Shown piece by piece: positions 1 through 12,200 of a DNA stretch of 64,000 nt. The notes under the pieces were generated by a model. It worked only from the letters and a program-made list of their open reading frames with translations, was not told where the DNA came from and made no database searches. The position numbers were made by a program, and so were the translations under genes. Source of the stretch: Massospora cicadina (Eukaryota; Entomophthoromycota; Entomophthoromycetes; Entomophthorales; Entomophthoraceae); NCBI GenBank assembly GCA_022478985.1, contig JAKSZP010008024.1:62001-126000 (forward strand), read 5' to 3'. Every line of letters begins with the position of its first letter. Within the stretch, counting starts at the first letter, position 1.

Positions 1-448
1 GCATAATAATTGTTAAGGAGTAAATTTATCTTAGTTAAATCTTGATCAACCATTAAAAATATGGATATATAATATACATACTCATTAAGTAACCAGGGAT
101 GCTTGCCTGTTAAATGCTCCATGTATGCCTTAAGTAGTCAGAAGTATACTATAGGCACCTAATTGCTTGCCAAGGATTGTGCAACAAACATAAACTTAAG
201 CAAGGTATATTAACTAGTCAATTTAAAAGCTTTAGCTTGAAATGCCTTAAAATAAGCTAAATATGTACTATAAATAGATGTAAATAGACTGCAATACACT
301 AAACTCATTACATTCTGTACTAAGGTAGCTTATGTAGCATATATTCACATGTCATCTCTGATCATTAAAAAAAGGTAAATGTAGTAAAGAGTGACTATAT
401 CAATCAAGCTATTGATAAAAGTACATCCTCAAAGCAATTATAACCTTA
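1..448. other. AT-rich stretch, no gene seen
   Basis: The stretch is AT-rich with many stops in all frames. I see no coding signature, RNA gene or recognisable repeat before the SINE head that starts at 449. Confidence 0.6.
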
Positions 449-530
449 GGGGAGGATGCCTCAGTGGTAGAACATGAGCTTGTACCCATTGGCTCCCCAG
501 TTCAATCTTGGTAGATGAACTTTGTCATGG
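449..530 (+). repeat. tRNA-derived SINE, head fragment (copy 1)
   Basis: The sequence begins GGGGAGG and has an A-box-like TGCCTCAGTGG at about 457-467 and a B-box-like AGTTCAATC near 500, spaced as in a tRNA gene. The 3' acceptor strand that would pair with GGGGAGG is not where a real tRNA needs it, so this is not a functional tRNA. The head and the following GATGAACTTT match the copy at 8,917. Beyond about 530 the similarity to that copy is lost, so this copy is truncated or recombined. Confidence 0.55.
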
Positions 531-1860
531 ATACAGCTAATTAAAAGAAGCCTGCCCATTCACCCAGGGTATGTTAGTACCCAGTGAATGGTCCAGAATG
601 CCAAGGGCTCAGCTGACCTGGAGGCTTTATAATGGGACGTTCTAAGAGTTGATTGTGGAAAAAATCTGCTCAATAACATACTAAAGGCCCCATAACAAAC
701 CAGAGGGCTGTAATAGGGCAATCATGGGTCTTACTGGGGCAACCTCAAGGCAGGAGAAGCATAGAGGGTGACAACACCTTCAAGTTCTGCAGATTTTGAT
801 TGTTGTATGAGAACAGATTAGGCACACATGATAATATGGTTGGATAGATTGTATCAAATTTGTGGCAGATTGGCAGAGTATGTTAAAGTTACAGGTGTAC
901 ATGGCATGTGCAACAGATTGGCATAAAGAATTGAAACCCTGCAGTTTTACTAACTTGTTTAAAGTGTGAAGAGCCATTGGATCAGTGTATTGTAATACCT
1001 ACTCCTTGAACATTAAAGTTAAATTGCAGATACTGACATACATTGCCAGATGGTATTGGTGAAATAAAGAACAGATGTTAAGGGAAGATTCCATAGAAAT
1101 AAAACAAAAAAGGTTGGTTTATTTAAAGGAAATTTTAAGAGAGAAATAAACTAACAAGTACCTTAAGGAGGGCTGTTGACTTTATAGTAGGGGCAGAGGG
1201 GAATTGGAAGGGAGCTCAGAAACTGGCTTGCACCTGGGCCTATGCAAGGAATTCTAATTGTGTAGGTCAGAAAGTGTGTAATTAGTTTGGTGAGAGGTTT
1301 TGATAGTTTAAGATCACACATAAAATTTTAGTAGTGCATGTACCAGATCAAGGAATAATTTAAACTGATCTTTTAAAATTTTAACCAGAGTAACTTGGCC
1401 TTGTTAGCCATTGCAACCAATTTCACATGAATTCATTATTACTAAGGAGTTGATTGAACCAACCTTGAGGGAAGATTGAAGGATCCTGGGCTTGATATGC
1501 AACCCACGCTACTATTAATATTTCAATCTAACTTATCAGGTGTGCTGGGACTCATATGAGGATTTGTCAGGGTTGGGTAATTTCATGGGTATTGTCAGTG
1601 ACCAGGCCATAATTTTGGTGAACCCTGGGTTCCTGCCAGAGGCCCCTAGACTAGAATACCTCCCTGCACACCCCTACAATTTTTCAACAAAGTGGAAGAG
1701 GAAAATGGGTGCAGAGAGGAAGGATTCTTGGTGTTCAGGATACTAACTCATTGCTCATCTACCACATGAGCCAGGTCGCTAATCTGAGAAAGGGGCTCCA
1801 CTGGAGGCTTGAGCCCTTTCTTACGCCTTTGAGAAATTGTATATAATATATCTTGAGGGG
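531..1860. other. Non-coding stretch, no gene seen
   Basis: The only open frames are short (under 70 codons) and none resembles a known family. No repeat boundary or RNA gene was recognised here. Confidence 0.5.
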
Positions 1861-1980
1861 CTGGTTATCTTGACTGACGAACTTGTGTAAGGAGAATTTA
1901 TAACTGTGTTTGAGTTGCACATCAATGCCATGAACTAGATAGAAGATATCAAGGCGGTTCATGGAGTTTCTGGCCTATCA
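1861..1980 (+). repeat. SINE body fragment (copy 2)
   Basis: The body matches the 8,917 copy from the GACGAACTT region (about 1,875) through GTTGCACA (about 1,915) to GGCGGTTCATGGAGTTTC and GGCCTATCA, which ends at 1,980. The tRNA-like head is too decayed to recognise. The match supports a dispersed SINE family with a unit of about 172 bp. Confidence 0.5.
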
Positions 1981-2559
1981 GAATGCCACATATGGAAGTT
2001 TATTGAGAAATACTCCTTTCTCTCTATTTTAATTTCCTCATTTTGCCTATAAAATTAGTTCAGTATTGTCTCAAGGTCAACCAACCTTAATTAAATAGAA
2101 TTATAGAATCATTGCATTAGCAATAAGCCAAGTGATTAGTTAAAAGATAATAGTCTGTCCTTAAAGAATTATATGTAATAATGATAAAAGCTAAGCTGAC
2201 ACCAAGATTTTTATAAGGTAGATAGATCTCAGTATAATTCTTTTGGGATAATAAGTAATAATCAATACCGTTAACATTTATTTTATTTTATTTGGAATTG
2301 CGTGACCTGAGATAATGCACTTAAGGAGAGGGATATGTGAGAATTTAAGAGTATTTGGAGGATTTTGGTGTTGAAGCACAGTATTACCTTTGGGACTCAC
2401 TGTACTTTATAAACTGTCGTTTTGAGGTGTTGGTAGATACACAGCATTTTTGGTCCACTGCAGAGATCTTAAACATGTGTGCGTACTTCCATACCAACAC
2501 CTGTTCATGTTGCTTGGCTGTTATGATTTCTTTAAACAGACATTATTGAGAGTGCTTTT
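1981..2559. other. AT-rich stretch, no gene seen
   Basis: There is no coding frame or repeat that I can recognise between the SINE fragment and the decayed LINE. Confidence 0.5.
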
Positions 2560-3899
2560 GCATGATTTCTTTGAAGTTATTTAGTGCCATGCATGGGCCT
2601 TCTTGGTTTGGTACATTTATCTGGGCATCCAATTGCTGTGGATCAACCATAGCCTGAGGATAAATATAACCTTGTTCCAATCTCAGTCTTTATATTAATT
2701 TTTTTTGTTGGAACAACCAGTCTTTGGGTATTAAGCTTGGGTGCAGAATTTTTGAAGCTGATCTAGGAGCACCACTTCTTTCCAGACAAGGTGGGTGTTG
2801 CGTTATTCAAAAAAACAGTGGTAGAGGGTGTCAATCTTTTGGCATGTGGGGCACAGCATGTGGGAGGCGTTAGATCACTCTCCTGTTCAGAAATAACACT
2901 TAACAATTCTCCAGTGTAGCGATAATATATTTGGATGGGTTAGGGGTTCATAAGAGGCTCTATATACCGTTTTGCATAGATCTGGCTAGTGGAAAATTCC
3001 CCAGAATTTCAATGCTAAGATTTGTGGGGGCTTAAAGCCTGTTCATGGTGCACCACTCCAAGGTTCACTTTTCTGATTGGATTTTAGAATTTTCTATGAA
3101 TTCCTCTGGATGTTTTAATATTATCATAAACTGAGTTTTGGTGTGATGCCAAGTATTTACAAGTAGCAGGACATCAACTTGGCCTCAGGAGCAGCTTCCT
3201 AAGGCCCAACCAAACATGTGCATGAGCACAGAAATTTTCCTAAAGTATTAGATGCAGCTGGATTTTTATGGCAATTTTTTGCTATTTGTGATCTAGCAAC
3301 TGATGCTCATATTGGGGGTATCTTCTTGTGCATCTTCTGCGTTCATCCTTTTCAGAAATAAAGTTGCTGCTTTGTGCTCAGGGTCAATGAGCCCCATTCC
3401 CCCTTCTCCTGATAGGTTAATTAGAGTTGAGATTTTTGCAGGTGAGGAATTAGAATTACATATCCAAACTTGTAAAATTAAAGTTAATTTTTATAAAACC
3501 ATTTGCTGAGTGCTATAACATGTAAAATGTACCAGATTTTGGACTGTAGCATCGTGTTTGCAAGGTGGCTCTTTCCCTATAGGGAAGTCTTCCTGTGTCT
3601 TCATATAGCCACTTTTTTTCTTTATTTCTTTCCATCAGTTTATCTTCTATAAATTGCACTGCTATTCCCTTGTTGGTGATGGAAATACTTAGATGGATAA
3701 TTGAATTTGTGGGTGGGGCATGTTGAAAAGGCTTTATATAAAGTTTGCCTGTTTTCTACACCCTCTTTGTCTTCTTGTCACCTTTCTCTTTGTACACTTG
3801 TTCACAGGCTAAGTTTTTACCCCAGCTAAATCCAAGGCTGATGACTTGTCTTTGTTAAGCTTTGCTTGGGATGCTTACTAATACTTTGAGAATATTTTC

Positions 3900-4700
3900 T
3901 ACACATTTGTTGTGTCAGCTATTGATATTATTATAAATTATACTATCATCTGCAAACGCCATTATTATTAATGGCGGTTGTACCTTATATATGAATACAT
4001 AATTTGTGCTTGTAATTACCGGAGGAGAGGATCAATGAAAGGTTATGTATTATTATTTAAGGCGATAACCCTTGAGAAGGCCTCCTTTGGGGAGTACTGG
4101 TGGGGACATGAAGGTAAACTACACTACTAAAATGATGTACCAGGTTGATGGTTCTTTATTCATCTGTTGAGAAGTTGATGAATACCTTGTCTTATGAGGG
4201 CTGCTGCAAGGTAATCCCAGTTGACCCCGTCATATGCCTTGGTCTGGTCAAGGAAGCATATCATATCCTTGGAAGCACCCTAATTGTGTCGATGACTTGA
4301 TGAATGTTGTCCCATATGCTTTTACAAAAGATGAAACCATACTGTTGCAGGGCCAGCAGGTGTAAGTTTTTGATACCATTCATTTAATCAGGATCTTCCC
4401 CATTATCATCATATCTGTGTTAATAATGGAGATTGACCTCCAGTTTTAAAAATATGTGCAGTCCCCAATTTGTTCAAGGCTAAGGTGTGAGCTTCTGCGC
4501 AATCAAGTATCACTTTACTCTCCTTTACGATGAGGTTGAAGAGGGTGAGCATTGGTTTCTTTATTGATTCAAAGTTTTTTTCGCAGTACTCATAAGATAT
4601 TCCATTAGAGCCAATAGATTTATTGGATGAAAGCTCTGCATGGCCTATGCATATTTGTCCTCTGTAATTGATTTAATCAGTTCTACCATCTGGCAGCTGT
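3900..4700 (-). pseudogene. LINE-3 reverse transcriptase remnant
   Basis: On the minus strand the order of blocks matches LINE-2. The block around 4,390-4,490 corresponds to the LINE-2 segment carrying LFKKGD and LTNTDTK. The block around 4,270-4,345 corresponds to the FGFIP region, then comes the AYDRV region near 4,230, then FADD near 3,960. No frame stays open across two consecutive blocks. The enzyme would have primed reverse transcription at a nicked target; this copy cannot encode it. Confidence 0.6.
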
Positions 4701-6616
4701 GGTTTGTGATAGTGTCAATGAAGTACTCATATTTTTTCTGTTTTATTTCTGTTTTTTTGCCCTATAGAGATCAGAGTAATATGTATGTGTAAGGGAGGCT
4801 ACCAGTTGTGAGCCATCAGTTGTATGTCCATCATTTGTTTGTAATTCTGCGAGGACTTATTTATTTGACTAGCTTTATAGGACTCTAAGAAGAACTTAAA
4901 TAGGCGGTCTTCCTATGCTGTCCATCTTGCCTTGCTTATAGTGCTTCTATGTGCATATGAAGCTGTTTGTGCTTCTTAATTATTAAGATACAATTTACCC
5001 ATCCTTTGTTTCATTGTGGGCTGTTGCCACTTCTTGGCGGATAGCATTCTAGATAGTAAAGATGTAGTTTGCTTTTGACAGTTCTGCGAGCTCCTTTTGT
5101 GCGCACTTGGCAGTTGCATGTGCCAGGGTTTTGAGGACTACCCTATTGAGGGTCTGACATTAAAGCCACAAGGAGATTGATTCATAACAATGAGATAAGC
5201 CTTCTGAGAGTTGCACCATTGTGTCTTCAATTTGTACCATAGTTATATGCTTAGACAGTAGCCAAATATAGCTTGGGTTTGTGGGTTGCTTATTAGGATT
5301 GGAAACTAATCTTTACTAGTCTATGGTCTGATTGGTGGAGTTTATTAGTTGCAAATGCTTCAAATTGTCGTTCTATCATGGCAGGTATGAGTATCCATTC
5401 AAATAGCGTTACTTTTATTAAATGACCATTGGCAATATGTGGCGTGTTAGGTTCTAAACTTAGTTATTGGATGGGGGTTTAGCGTCCATAAGGCCTTTCA
5501 GGAATATCAGGTTTTTTAGTTGGCTTGACCCTGTTGATGGGTAGCTGACGTTTGGTCATCTGTCCTGTGAACCATCAAGCCAACAGTTGAAATACTCTAG
5601 GTATATGGTATCCGCTAAGAGTCCTAGGGCGGTTAAATTTTCTAGAAACAGGCCCACTCATTTGCCTCAATAGATTCATGTATTAATGTGGCGTTATATG
5701 ATTGGTTTTCCAAATGAATGATAAGGTGAGGACTCTATTTTCTACATTTGATTCATGTTGGATACCTTTGACATCAGCTAGTGCTTTGTTTATAAAACCA
5801 TAATAGCTAGTTTAGAATGATTGGTTGGGATGGAAGCTTCTGGATCATTCTTACTCCTTCCAAGAAGGGCAATTGCTTTCTTGGAGGGAAAGTACACCTT
5901 CTGGGGCTTTTGCAGGAGCCCTGGTTTTTTAACCAGGGGATTGGTGGATAAGAGTCTGGCAACATAAAAAGTACCTTTTGTTAGCAAGCCCAGAACGCCC
6001 ATTATGTTTGACAAGCTCCGGAATGGATATGGACTGAGTTCTTGTATTCAAGAGCGGCCTTTATGGATCTGGTCAATGGGGCTTCATAGCTGGCTGGGCA
6101 GGTAAATTTATTGATCTTAACTCTGGGGTTTTTCCACCCTACTAGAGCCAGTCATCTCATTAGGATTTTATCACCCATATCATCTAGGGATTGAAAGGTA
6201 TTTGTTTAGATAATTGGAGTTGATTGGGCCGCTGATCCAATCTTCGCACCATATTTGGCATGAGTGAATAGTGTATCTTCCAGGGGTTGGTGGTATGTTC
6301 GAGGGCCCAAGTTTGGGGTGGGTCAAGCTGCTGGGGGAAATCATACCCACCAGTTGTCTCTATTGTTGCTTTAGATTGAGTCTGGTTGCCTCCACCCTGG
6401 CTGCAGCCTCCTTTTCCTCCTTCACACTTAAGTAATCTGATTTTTCAGACACCTTCCATGCTTTCTTAGCATCCTTGCGTTGTTTCTGTGTTACTGGATG
6501 CACTACTTTATATCTAGCCATTCTCCACACTGAATGGCTGTTATTACATCATTGGAATATGGGGCCTGGCTGGGTGCCCCCATTTCCATGTATTGGCATC
6601 CTTCTCATGTTTCATG

Positions 6617-6943
6617 TCAGAAGTTGTTATTGTGTCCTTCTTTGTTGAAACTGGAGCATATGGGATGACACTCTTCTGGATGCACATTGAATGGGTGAGA
6701 CTGGCTTCCATCAGGTTGGATAATGAAGGACTTCCTGGGAATTGAAGTGTTATTCACTCGGTGTCCATCCCAAGCTGTATCATGGCCGATGCTTGTCTGT
6801 TGCCAAATTGAGGATAAGGCAGCATTTCTCAATATCAAATACAATATTTCATAGGTGCTTAGTCCTTCCAGGAGTGAATTCTTAGAAAGTCTCAGCGCAA
6901 TGTGGTTGGAAGGTTCTCCAATACCACAAATAATTTCCATCAT
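6617..6943 (-). pseudogene. LINE-3 ORF1 C-terminal fragment
   Basis: This is a 108-codon open remnant of the LINE ORF1 protein, which binds element RNA. Its tail has HPFNVHPEECHP followed by an ICSSFNKEGH stretch. That aligns with the CX2CX4HX4C zinc knuckle of LINE-2 ORF1 (CEFCSAIGHKDHAC). The second and last cysteines of the knuckle are lost here, so the metal site is broken. Family assignment rests on collinearity with LINE-2. Confidence 0.6.
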
Positions 6944-7350
6944 CCCAAGAATGGGTGCATATCAAGGTTATGGTGCTGTGACTTGTTCTGACTCTTTAAC
7001 TTGATAAATATTAGTATAGGCTACAACAGAAGGCTGATCATCTGCCATGTCTTCCCCTTAAGAATTTTGAAAAATCAAGTTTAAAGTTCCACTGTTGAGC
7101 TTAAAAGTGATGCTCACCACTTTGGGGAAAAGGTAAAAATTTCATGAATTACTGCTTCATACTTTAGGGGACCTCTACGCCAAAGGTGGTGTGCACCCCA
7201 AACTCACAATATGACTTGGGTGATGCATGGCTGATATTGCCTGTCATGTGGAAGTCTTGGACCATCTTTAAATAGTTAGTAAATTAGATATATGGCCCAT
7301 TTTTTATGTTGTGGTGAAGTTGAGCAGAAGAACTTTCTGAGCCAAGCTGC

Positions 7351-8916
7351 CTCCCATCAGGGTAGATGAGAAGGTGTGTCTGGTTTGTTAATTTAAACGT
7401 TACTGATTTCTGATTGGTTGGTTCACTAAAAACAAGTCTAATTGGGTAATTTACTGATCACTCGTTTATAAAAGATATGCTTGCAGAAAATAAAAATTTA
7501 TTTCAATTGATATTAGATTGACATAAATTTCAGTTAATTCTAGATTATTATTAATCTATCTTATTATTAATGCCCCACAGTAACATTTTCAGAAAATAAG
7601 AAATTAATATATTAACTGCTTAATAAGTTTTTTGAAATACTAGTACTTATTTCTGTTTTTTTAGTGAAATAGAGATAAACTTAATAACATTTAGTTCAAA
7701 AACAACATAAAAAAGTTTTATTATAATTACTTTTATTTAAATTTAGCATCAAATGAAAAGTAGATAAATAAATTTTTGAGCAGGTTTTTTTATTTAATTT
7801 GACTTATCAGCAACATTTTCTTACACTGGTTGAAAATTTTCTTAGTTTGTTCTATATAAAAATCATTAAGTGATATAGTGAAAAAACAATTAGCACTTAC
7901 AACATAACAATATTTGTCAAGATTGTAATTCAGTTAGCCTGTTAATGTTTTTATTATATAGTTTATAATATTACTTATTTCTTTCTATATATGCCAAACT
8001 AGAATAATAGTTACAACTAATCTAAAAAGAATAAAATGGTAACACAGAATAGATAGTATAAAAGATAACAGTTATATTAAAATATAAAAAAATAGTTTAT
8101 TAATAAATATAAAAAGGTGTCTAATTTTTTCGTTATTACTCTATTTACTACTTTCACAGTATTTACTTGTTTTATAGTATACAAGAACTTTTTGCTAGGG
8201 ATATACAAATTTTATGTACATCAATATAATTAAGAACATAAATATGTTAAAAAACAGTTATTGTACCTATCTCAACCAAAAAAACATACCTCTCAAAATC
8301 ATTGAGGCTTTTTTGTTATTAGTTCTAAAATATGAAGAAATATCTAGTTTCTTACCAAAATGAAAAAGTCTGTTAGATACAAAAGATCAAATTTTAAAAA
8401 ACGTCAGGTTTACAATTATTGATTTAACTTCTGAAATACAAACTCGTTATATGGAATAAAAACTAATGCTCTTTATAAATGTTTAATCATGGATGAAGGA
8501 TCCTTTATAAAGCTTTGATTCTATCAAGTACATATGCTTAAGCTATTTTTTACAGATATTATATCAAGCATATATTATCAAACTCACCAAAAACTAGTCT
8601 GAAACTAAAATGAAATAAGAGAAAGTGTATACCACTTTAACATGACTGTCTAAAAGACAACGCAAGGCAAAATTAGCAAGAAAAATGATAAATCAAATCT
8701 GGTTATAATATATTTTTTTATATCTAAACATATGTATTGATACAAGAATATTGTTCCTTAGAAAAGCATTAATTGATATGTTTACATGTTGATAATTAAC
8801 ATCTAAGTCATTGAATTATTTTTGATAAAGAAATAAAATGTCTGGTAAACTAAGGGCTTGCCTTTTGTCTTTCTTCTAAAATTAATAAATATACTATTAG
8901 CATAGTAAAAAAGAAA
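7351..8916. other. Very AT-rich spacer, no gene seen
   Basis: The stretch consists of AT-rich sequence with frequent stops on both strands. I see no open frame of note, no repeat boundary and no RNA gene. Confidence 0.6.
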
Positions 8917-9088
8917 GGGGAGGATTCCACAGTGGTAGAATATGGACCCTCTATCACGGCCTCCCCAAGTTCAATCCCAGTGATGAACTTTAAGTAGGGG
9001 ACAATTATGACAGTGTTGGTTTTGCACAAAAATGCCCAAACTGAGATAGTGAATAGCAAAGGCGGTCCATGGAGTTCCAGGCCTATCA
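8917..9088 (+). repeat. tRNA-derived SINE, fullest copy (copy 3)
   Basis: The copy starts GGGGAGG, has a degenerate A box around CCACAGTGGTAGAA and a B box AGTTCAATCCC near 8,970, followed by a body of about 95 bp. The body matches the fragment at 1,861-1,980 block by block, ending at GGCCTATCA. The head matches the copy at 449. RNA polymerase III would transcribe such an element, and a LINE would supply the mobilising enzymes. No shared 3' tail with the LINEs in this window was seen. Confidence 0.6.
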
Positions 9089-9754
9089 TGTGCTGTTAAA
9101 ATCTTGGGCTTTGTAGCTCGCTTTTTAGCCCTGAATTTCAACTGCACAGATTCATGAATCCTGGCATTGATTATCTGAATGTTGTTGATAGACTGGGGCA
9201 ATAATAGTATGAAGACTATTATTAAGGTTGATTGCCCAAAAGCCACGTTGAGAGTATTGTCCAACGCTAGACAGGTGCTTCTTCCTCTTGAAAATATTTT
9301 GATCTGGTAGGGAACACTTTCCCTATTCCCTTCTTGCAGAGCCAAGCGGAGATTTTGATATTGCCAACCTAAGGACATCTGATCCTTGCACTCTTCTCTT
9401 AAGAGTAATGTTAAAACAAACAATGTTTAAACAACTTAAGCTAATATCAGTGTGAATCTAATTTTATTAGGGAATTATTTGGGGTTTTTATAGTTAGAAT
9501 CAGCACACAACTTTTCAGCTGTCCAATGAGAATATTTGTGCTCCTATACTGGTTTTGACCCATAGTGTTAGGCACCAAATCTTGTCAGGTACCGTTGCCT
9601 TGGGTTTTCTAGGCAGTGTAATCCTTGGGCATTCAGCAGACTAAACAATTGGTATTAGGTACATGCAACTGATTGTTTTGGCCAATGACAATTCCACTTT
9701 TCCTCCGGCGTTCAAATGTTTTGGTATTTTCAGATGACTCCAATCCATTCCGTT
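9089..9754. other. Non-coding stretch between SINE and minisatellite
   Basis: Two overlapping minus-strand open frames (about 80 and 150 codons, 8,850-9,423) cross the SINE and look fortuitous. No family could be recognised. Confidence 0.45.
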
Positions 9755-10105
9755 CTGAATGATTCCATGTAATTTGACTATCAGGGATTATCCCAATATT
9801 GAATTATTGCTTAATTTCATTGAGGACGATGATTGACAAAATTATCATAAGTCAGCAGCCTCAAATGTCATCAGGGATGATTCCCAACGAAATTGTCATC
9901 TGTTGGCGGCCTCAAATATCATTGGGGATGATTCCCAACAAAATTGTCATCTGTCAGTGGCCTCAAAAATTATTGGGGATGATTCCTGACAAATTATCAT
10001 ATGCCAGAAGCCTCAATAATCATCAGGGATGATGCCCGACAATAATCATAGCCACCAACTTCTAATATCATTGGGTTTCCGCCCTACAATTTTCTCATCA
10101 GTCAG
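9755..10105. repeat. Minisatellite, about 51-bp unit, six to seven decayed copies
   Basis: The clearest units start at about 9,856, 9,907, 9,958, 10,008 and 10,057, giving spacings of 51, 51, 50 and 49 bp. Each has GCCTCAAAT, then a partly palindromic GGGATGATTCCC, then ACAAAATTGTCAT. Two more diverged units can be traced upstream from about 9,755. Because 51 is divisible by three, one frame (9,799-10,032) stays open across the array; this is a by-product and not evidence for a protein. Confidence 0.75.
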
Positions 10106-10275
10106 CCACTATTGCTGACCCTCTACATTTATAACATAATCATCAAATCTCATATTTGGTCAAAGGGCTGGACTATGTGATCATCTGCAATTCTGACATG
10201 TGCTATGCATGGAGGTTTCCATGTTTTATCCTCCTTTTCCGTTTTCTTCACTTCCCATAATAAGTGCAGTATCAT

Positions 10276-11034
10276 TGTCAGATATTTTCCCCCTGGCTAC
10301 AAGATAAGAATGTTGTGGGTCTAAATCAGCCAAGAAGGGGAAATGTCAGACATTTACTAATCCATGATAATGATAATGATTTAAATAATATTGAGGAAAT
10401 TTGCCAAAAGACATTGGCCAATTCTGGGTGGAACCTAAGAATTGGGGTAACACTGGTTCAAATACCTTGCAGTCAATCAACACAAATTTTAGCAGTCAGA
10501 TTACTCTGACTTTATGGCAGACTCTGGGGCATCCATCAGATGGATTCCCCCCAGCCCCTATCAGTCCCATTCAAGCACCTATGCGGGGACCACCCCTTTT
10601 ATAGGTGTGGCAGGGGTCCTCAAATGTGCAATATTTTTTGCAAAAGTTTTTGGCTAAAATATATTAAGTCATTACCCCATGGGTACATCTTGCCCCAAGA
10701 TTGTTCCCCATTCATCGTTTAGCCTAAGTGAAGCGAGTTTGCCAAGCTTTGCTAGGCTAACTTCACATAATTCCTATTTTGGACTAGTCTAAGCTATTCT
10801 GAACTTATAATTGAATTTCTCTCAAACCTCAATACAGTTAAATATTGAATGATCTGAGATTGAGAGTTTACTTTTTCCCTTATCCCCAGCAGAGTTAATA
10901 AAACTTTAAAAAACCTTAATTTACTAAGTTTTTGAAGTTTAAGTATTTTTATTATAATTGTGGTATCAATCCCCATAGTTGGATTTTGGTTGAATAATAA
11001 CTAAGCGAGCATCTTCTGCACCCAAAATCCAACA
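10276..11034 (+). repeat. Gypsy-1 5' LTR
   Basis: This LTR matches 16,022-16,779 along its length, including the CTTTATGGCAGACTCTGG block and the GTTTTTGGCTAAAATATATT block. It carries the imperfect inverted ends expected of an LTR. On the antisense strand there is a canonical TATA box (CCTATAAAAGGGG, around 10,594-10,606). Confidence 0.92.
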
Positions 11035-11036
11035 AG

Positions 11037-11054
11037 TGGTGCTCACTACAGGGG
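11037..11054 (+). other. Primer-binding site of Gypsy-1
   Basis: TGGTGCTCACTACAGGGG lies 2 bp after the LTR end. It begins with TGG, as needed to pair with a tRNA CCA end. The same 18-mer is next to the LTRs of Gypsy-2 (55,179-55,196, minus strand) and Gypsy-3 (62,598-62,615), and with one mismatch in the miniature element (57,792-57,809, minus strand). The matching tRNA would have 3' acceptor strand AGUGAGC; I could not name it. Confidence 0.85.
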
Positions 11055-11073
11055 TACCCGTATACCACCAAAA

Positions 11074-12200
11074 ATGACTACTATTCCAAAACCAAGGCTG
11101 GCTGCATTAGAGAACCAACTAGCCAGTGTTTTGTCTTGCCTCAAAGGTTTGAGCAGGACTCTTCCCAAGGGCCTTATGAGTCCTCCCCTTTTATAAGTAA
11201 ACCCACATCAAGACAAGTACACACCGGGTGAGACCAGTATCGCCTCCTACCTTTATGTTTATGAATCTGCAATGGAAGGGGAGACTGATCTTAAAAACAA
11301 AAGTATCCTTCCTTGCTTGAGTCAGAAGGCTCAAGAGAACATGATTCCTCAAATGACCACCCTTCTACCTGGGCGGAGGTCAAACAAGCGCTGATTGACG
11401 AGTTTGGCTTTAAACAGAGTTTACTACGGCAAAAACAGGCCTTTATATGCTTTAGGCTGAAAGATGGAGGATTGATCCCATCATTTGTTATACGATTCTA
11501 TAGCAAAGCTCAACATCTGTTGCTGGTCAAACTGCTCCCTCTAGAAGATGCCATTACTGCTATTATGGCTATCTTGGCGTCTTACCCCCCTTTAGCAATG
11601 CATAACTCCGCAGTCAAGCACACCTTTCAAACTGTACAGGATATTTAAGAGGAATTGCTAGCAGTGGCTGACTTTATAAACCTGAACTTCTGCAAAAATC
11701 TCCAAAGCGGGAATCATCTCTGACCACATCAGCCTCTGATATGGCTAGATCCTTCTGTAATTCCGTTTCTGCAGAGCTACCACGTCAAAATACTCCTCCA
11801 CCATGTGAGGATAGCCAGGAAATATTGGCAGTTATGGGCAGCGCTCCCATTCAGCTTCAGGATCAAAAGCTCATATGGCGAAGTCAGTTATCGCTTTGCC
11901 TGGTCCCCCTCTTGACAAGCAATTTACTAAGGTGACTAAAATATCACACCCACCTAAGCCGCTGCCTCAATCCCCTCAGCATCAACTCAGGCTGGCCCTA
12001 GTTCAAAATCTGTCGCTATGGGGCAGCCTAAGCAGGTCACTTCTATGGCAATAGTCAAAGCTATTAAACTTCTAACGCCTCCCCAAAATTTGGTACATAT
12101 ACTATGCTCCCTTCAAAAGTCAAAAGGGTAGATTAGAGCGACAAAGCCTTCACTTGTGAGGAGATTAAGCCTGATTCTCAGCTCTCTCTTATTAACTCGT
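11074..12200 (+). pseudogene. Gypsy-1 gag remnant
   Basis: Gag would form the virus-like particle. An ATG at 11,074 opens a short frame whose N-terminus could be a coiled coil (LAALENQLASVLSCLKG). The frame stops near 11,190. A second frame at 11,313-11,648 resembles the retrotransposon gag core, with TWAEVKQALIDEFGF and an aromatic/basic block following. A broken Pro/Ser-rich part follows to about 12,200. No CCHC knuckle was seen. The fragments lie in different frames, so at least one indel separates them. Confidence 0.6.

Larger units (their letters stand above)
2560..7350 (-). mobile_element. LINE-3: heavily decayed L1-like non-LTR retrotransposon
   Basis: This stretch is collinear, on the minus strand, with the better preserved LINE-2 at 33,800-39,179. 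Landmarks in order from the right are: the ORF1 RNA-binding region with the end of a CCHC knuckle (6,617-6,943), endonuclease (about 5,250-5,900), reverse transcriptase (about 3,900-4,700), and a C-terminal zinc-finger-like region near 2,830. The minus strand reads as the FADD catalytic motif near 3,952-3,966. The counterpart of the LINE-2 motif KKAYDRV lies around 4,220-4,260. Stops and indels occur throughout, so this is the oldest of the three LINEs. End points are approximate because no target duplication was found. Confidence 0.7.

Noticed and set aside
449..521. Possible functional tRNA gene
   Set aside because: The promoter boxes are present but the 3' acceptor strand does not pair with GGGGAGG at the proper place, and related copies occur with a common non-tRNA body. 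A SINE explains this better.
9799..10032. 77-codon open frame with internal repeats
   Set aside because: The frame is open because the unit length is 51 bp and stops happen to be absent. No start context or similarity supports a protein.
9755..10105. CRISPR-like array
   Set aside because: The units are directly adjacent, vary along their whole length, and there are no unique spacers. This is a decayed minisatellite in eukaryotic DNA.
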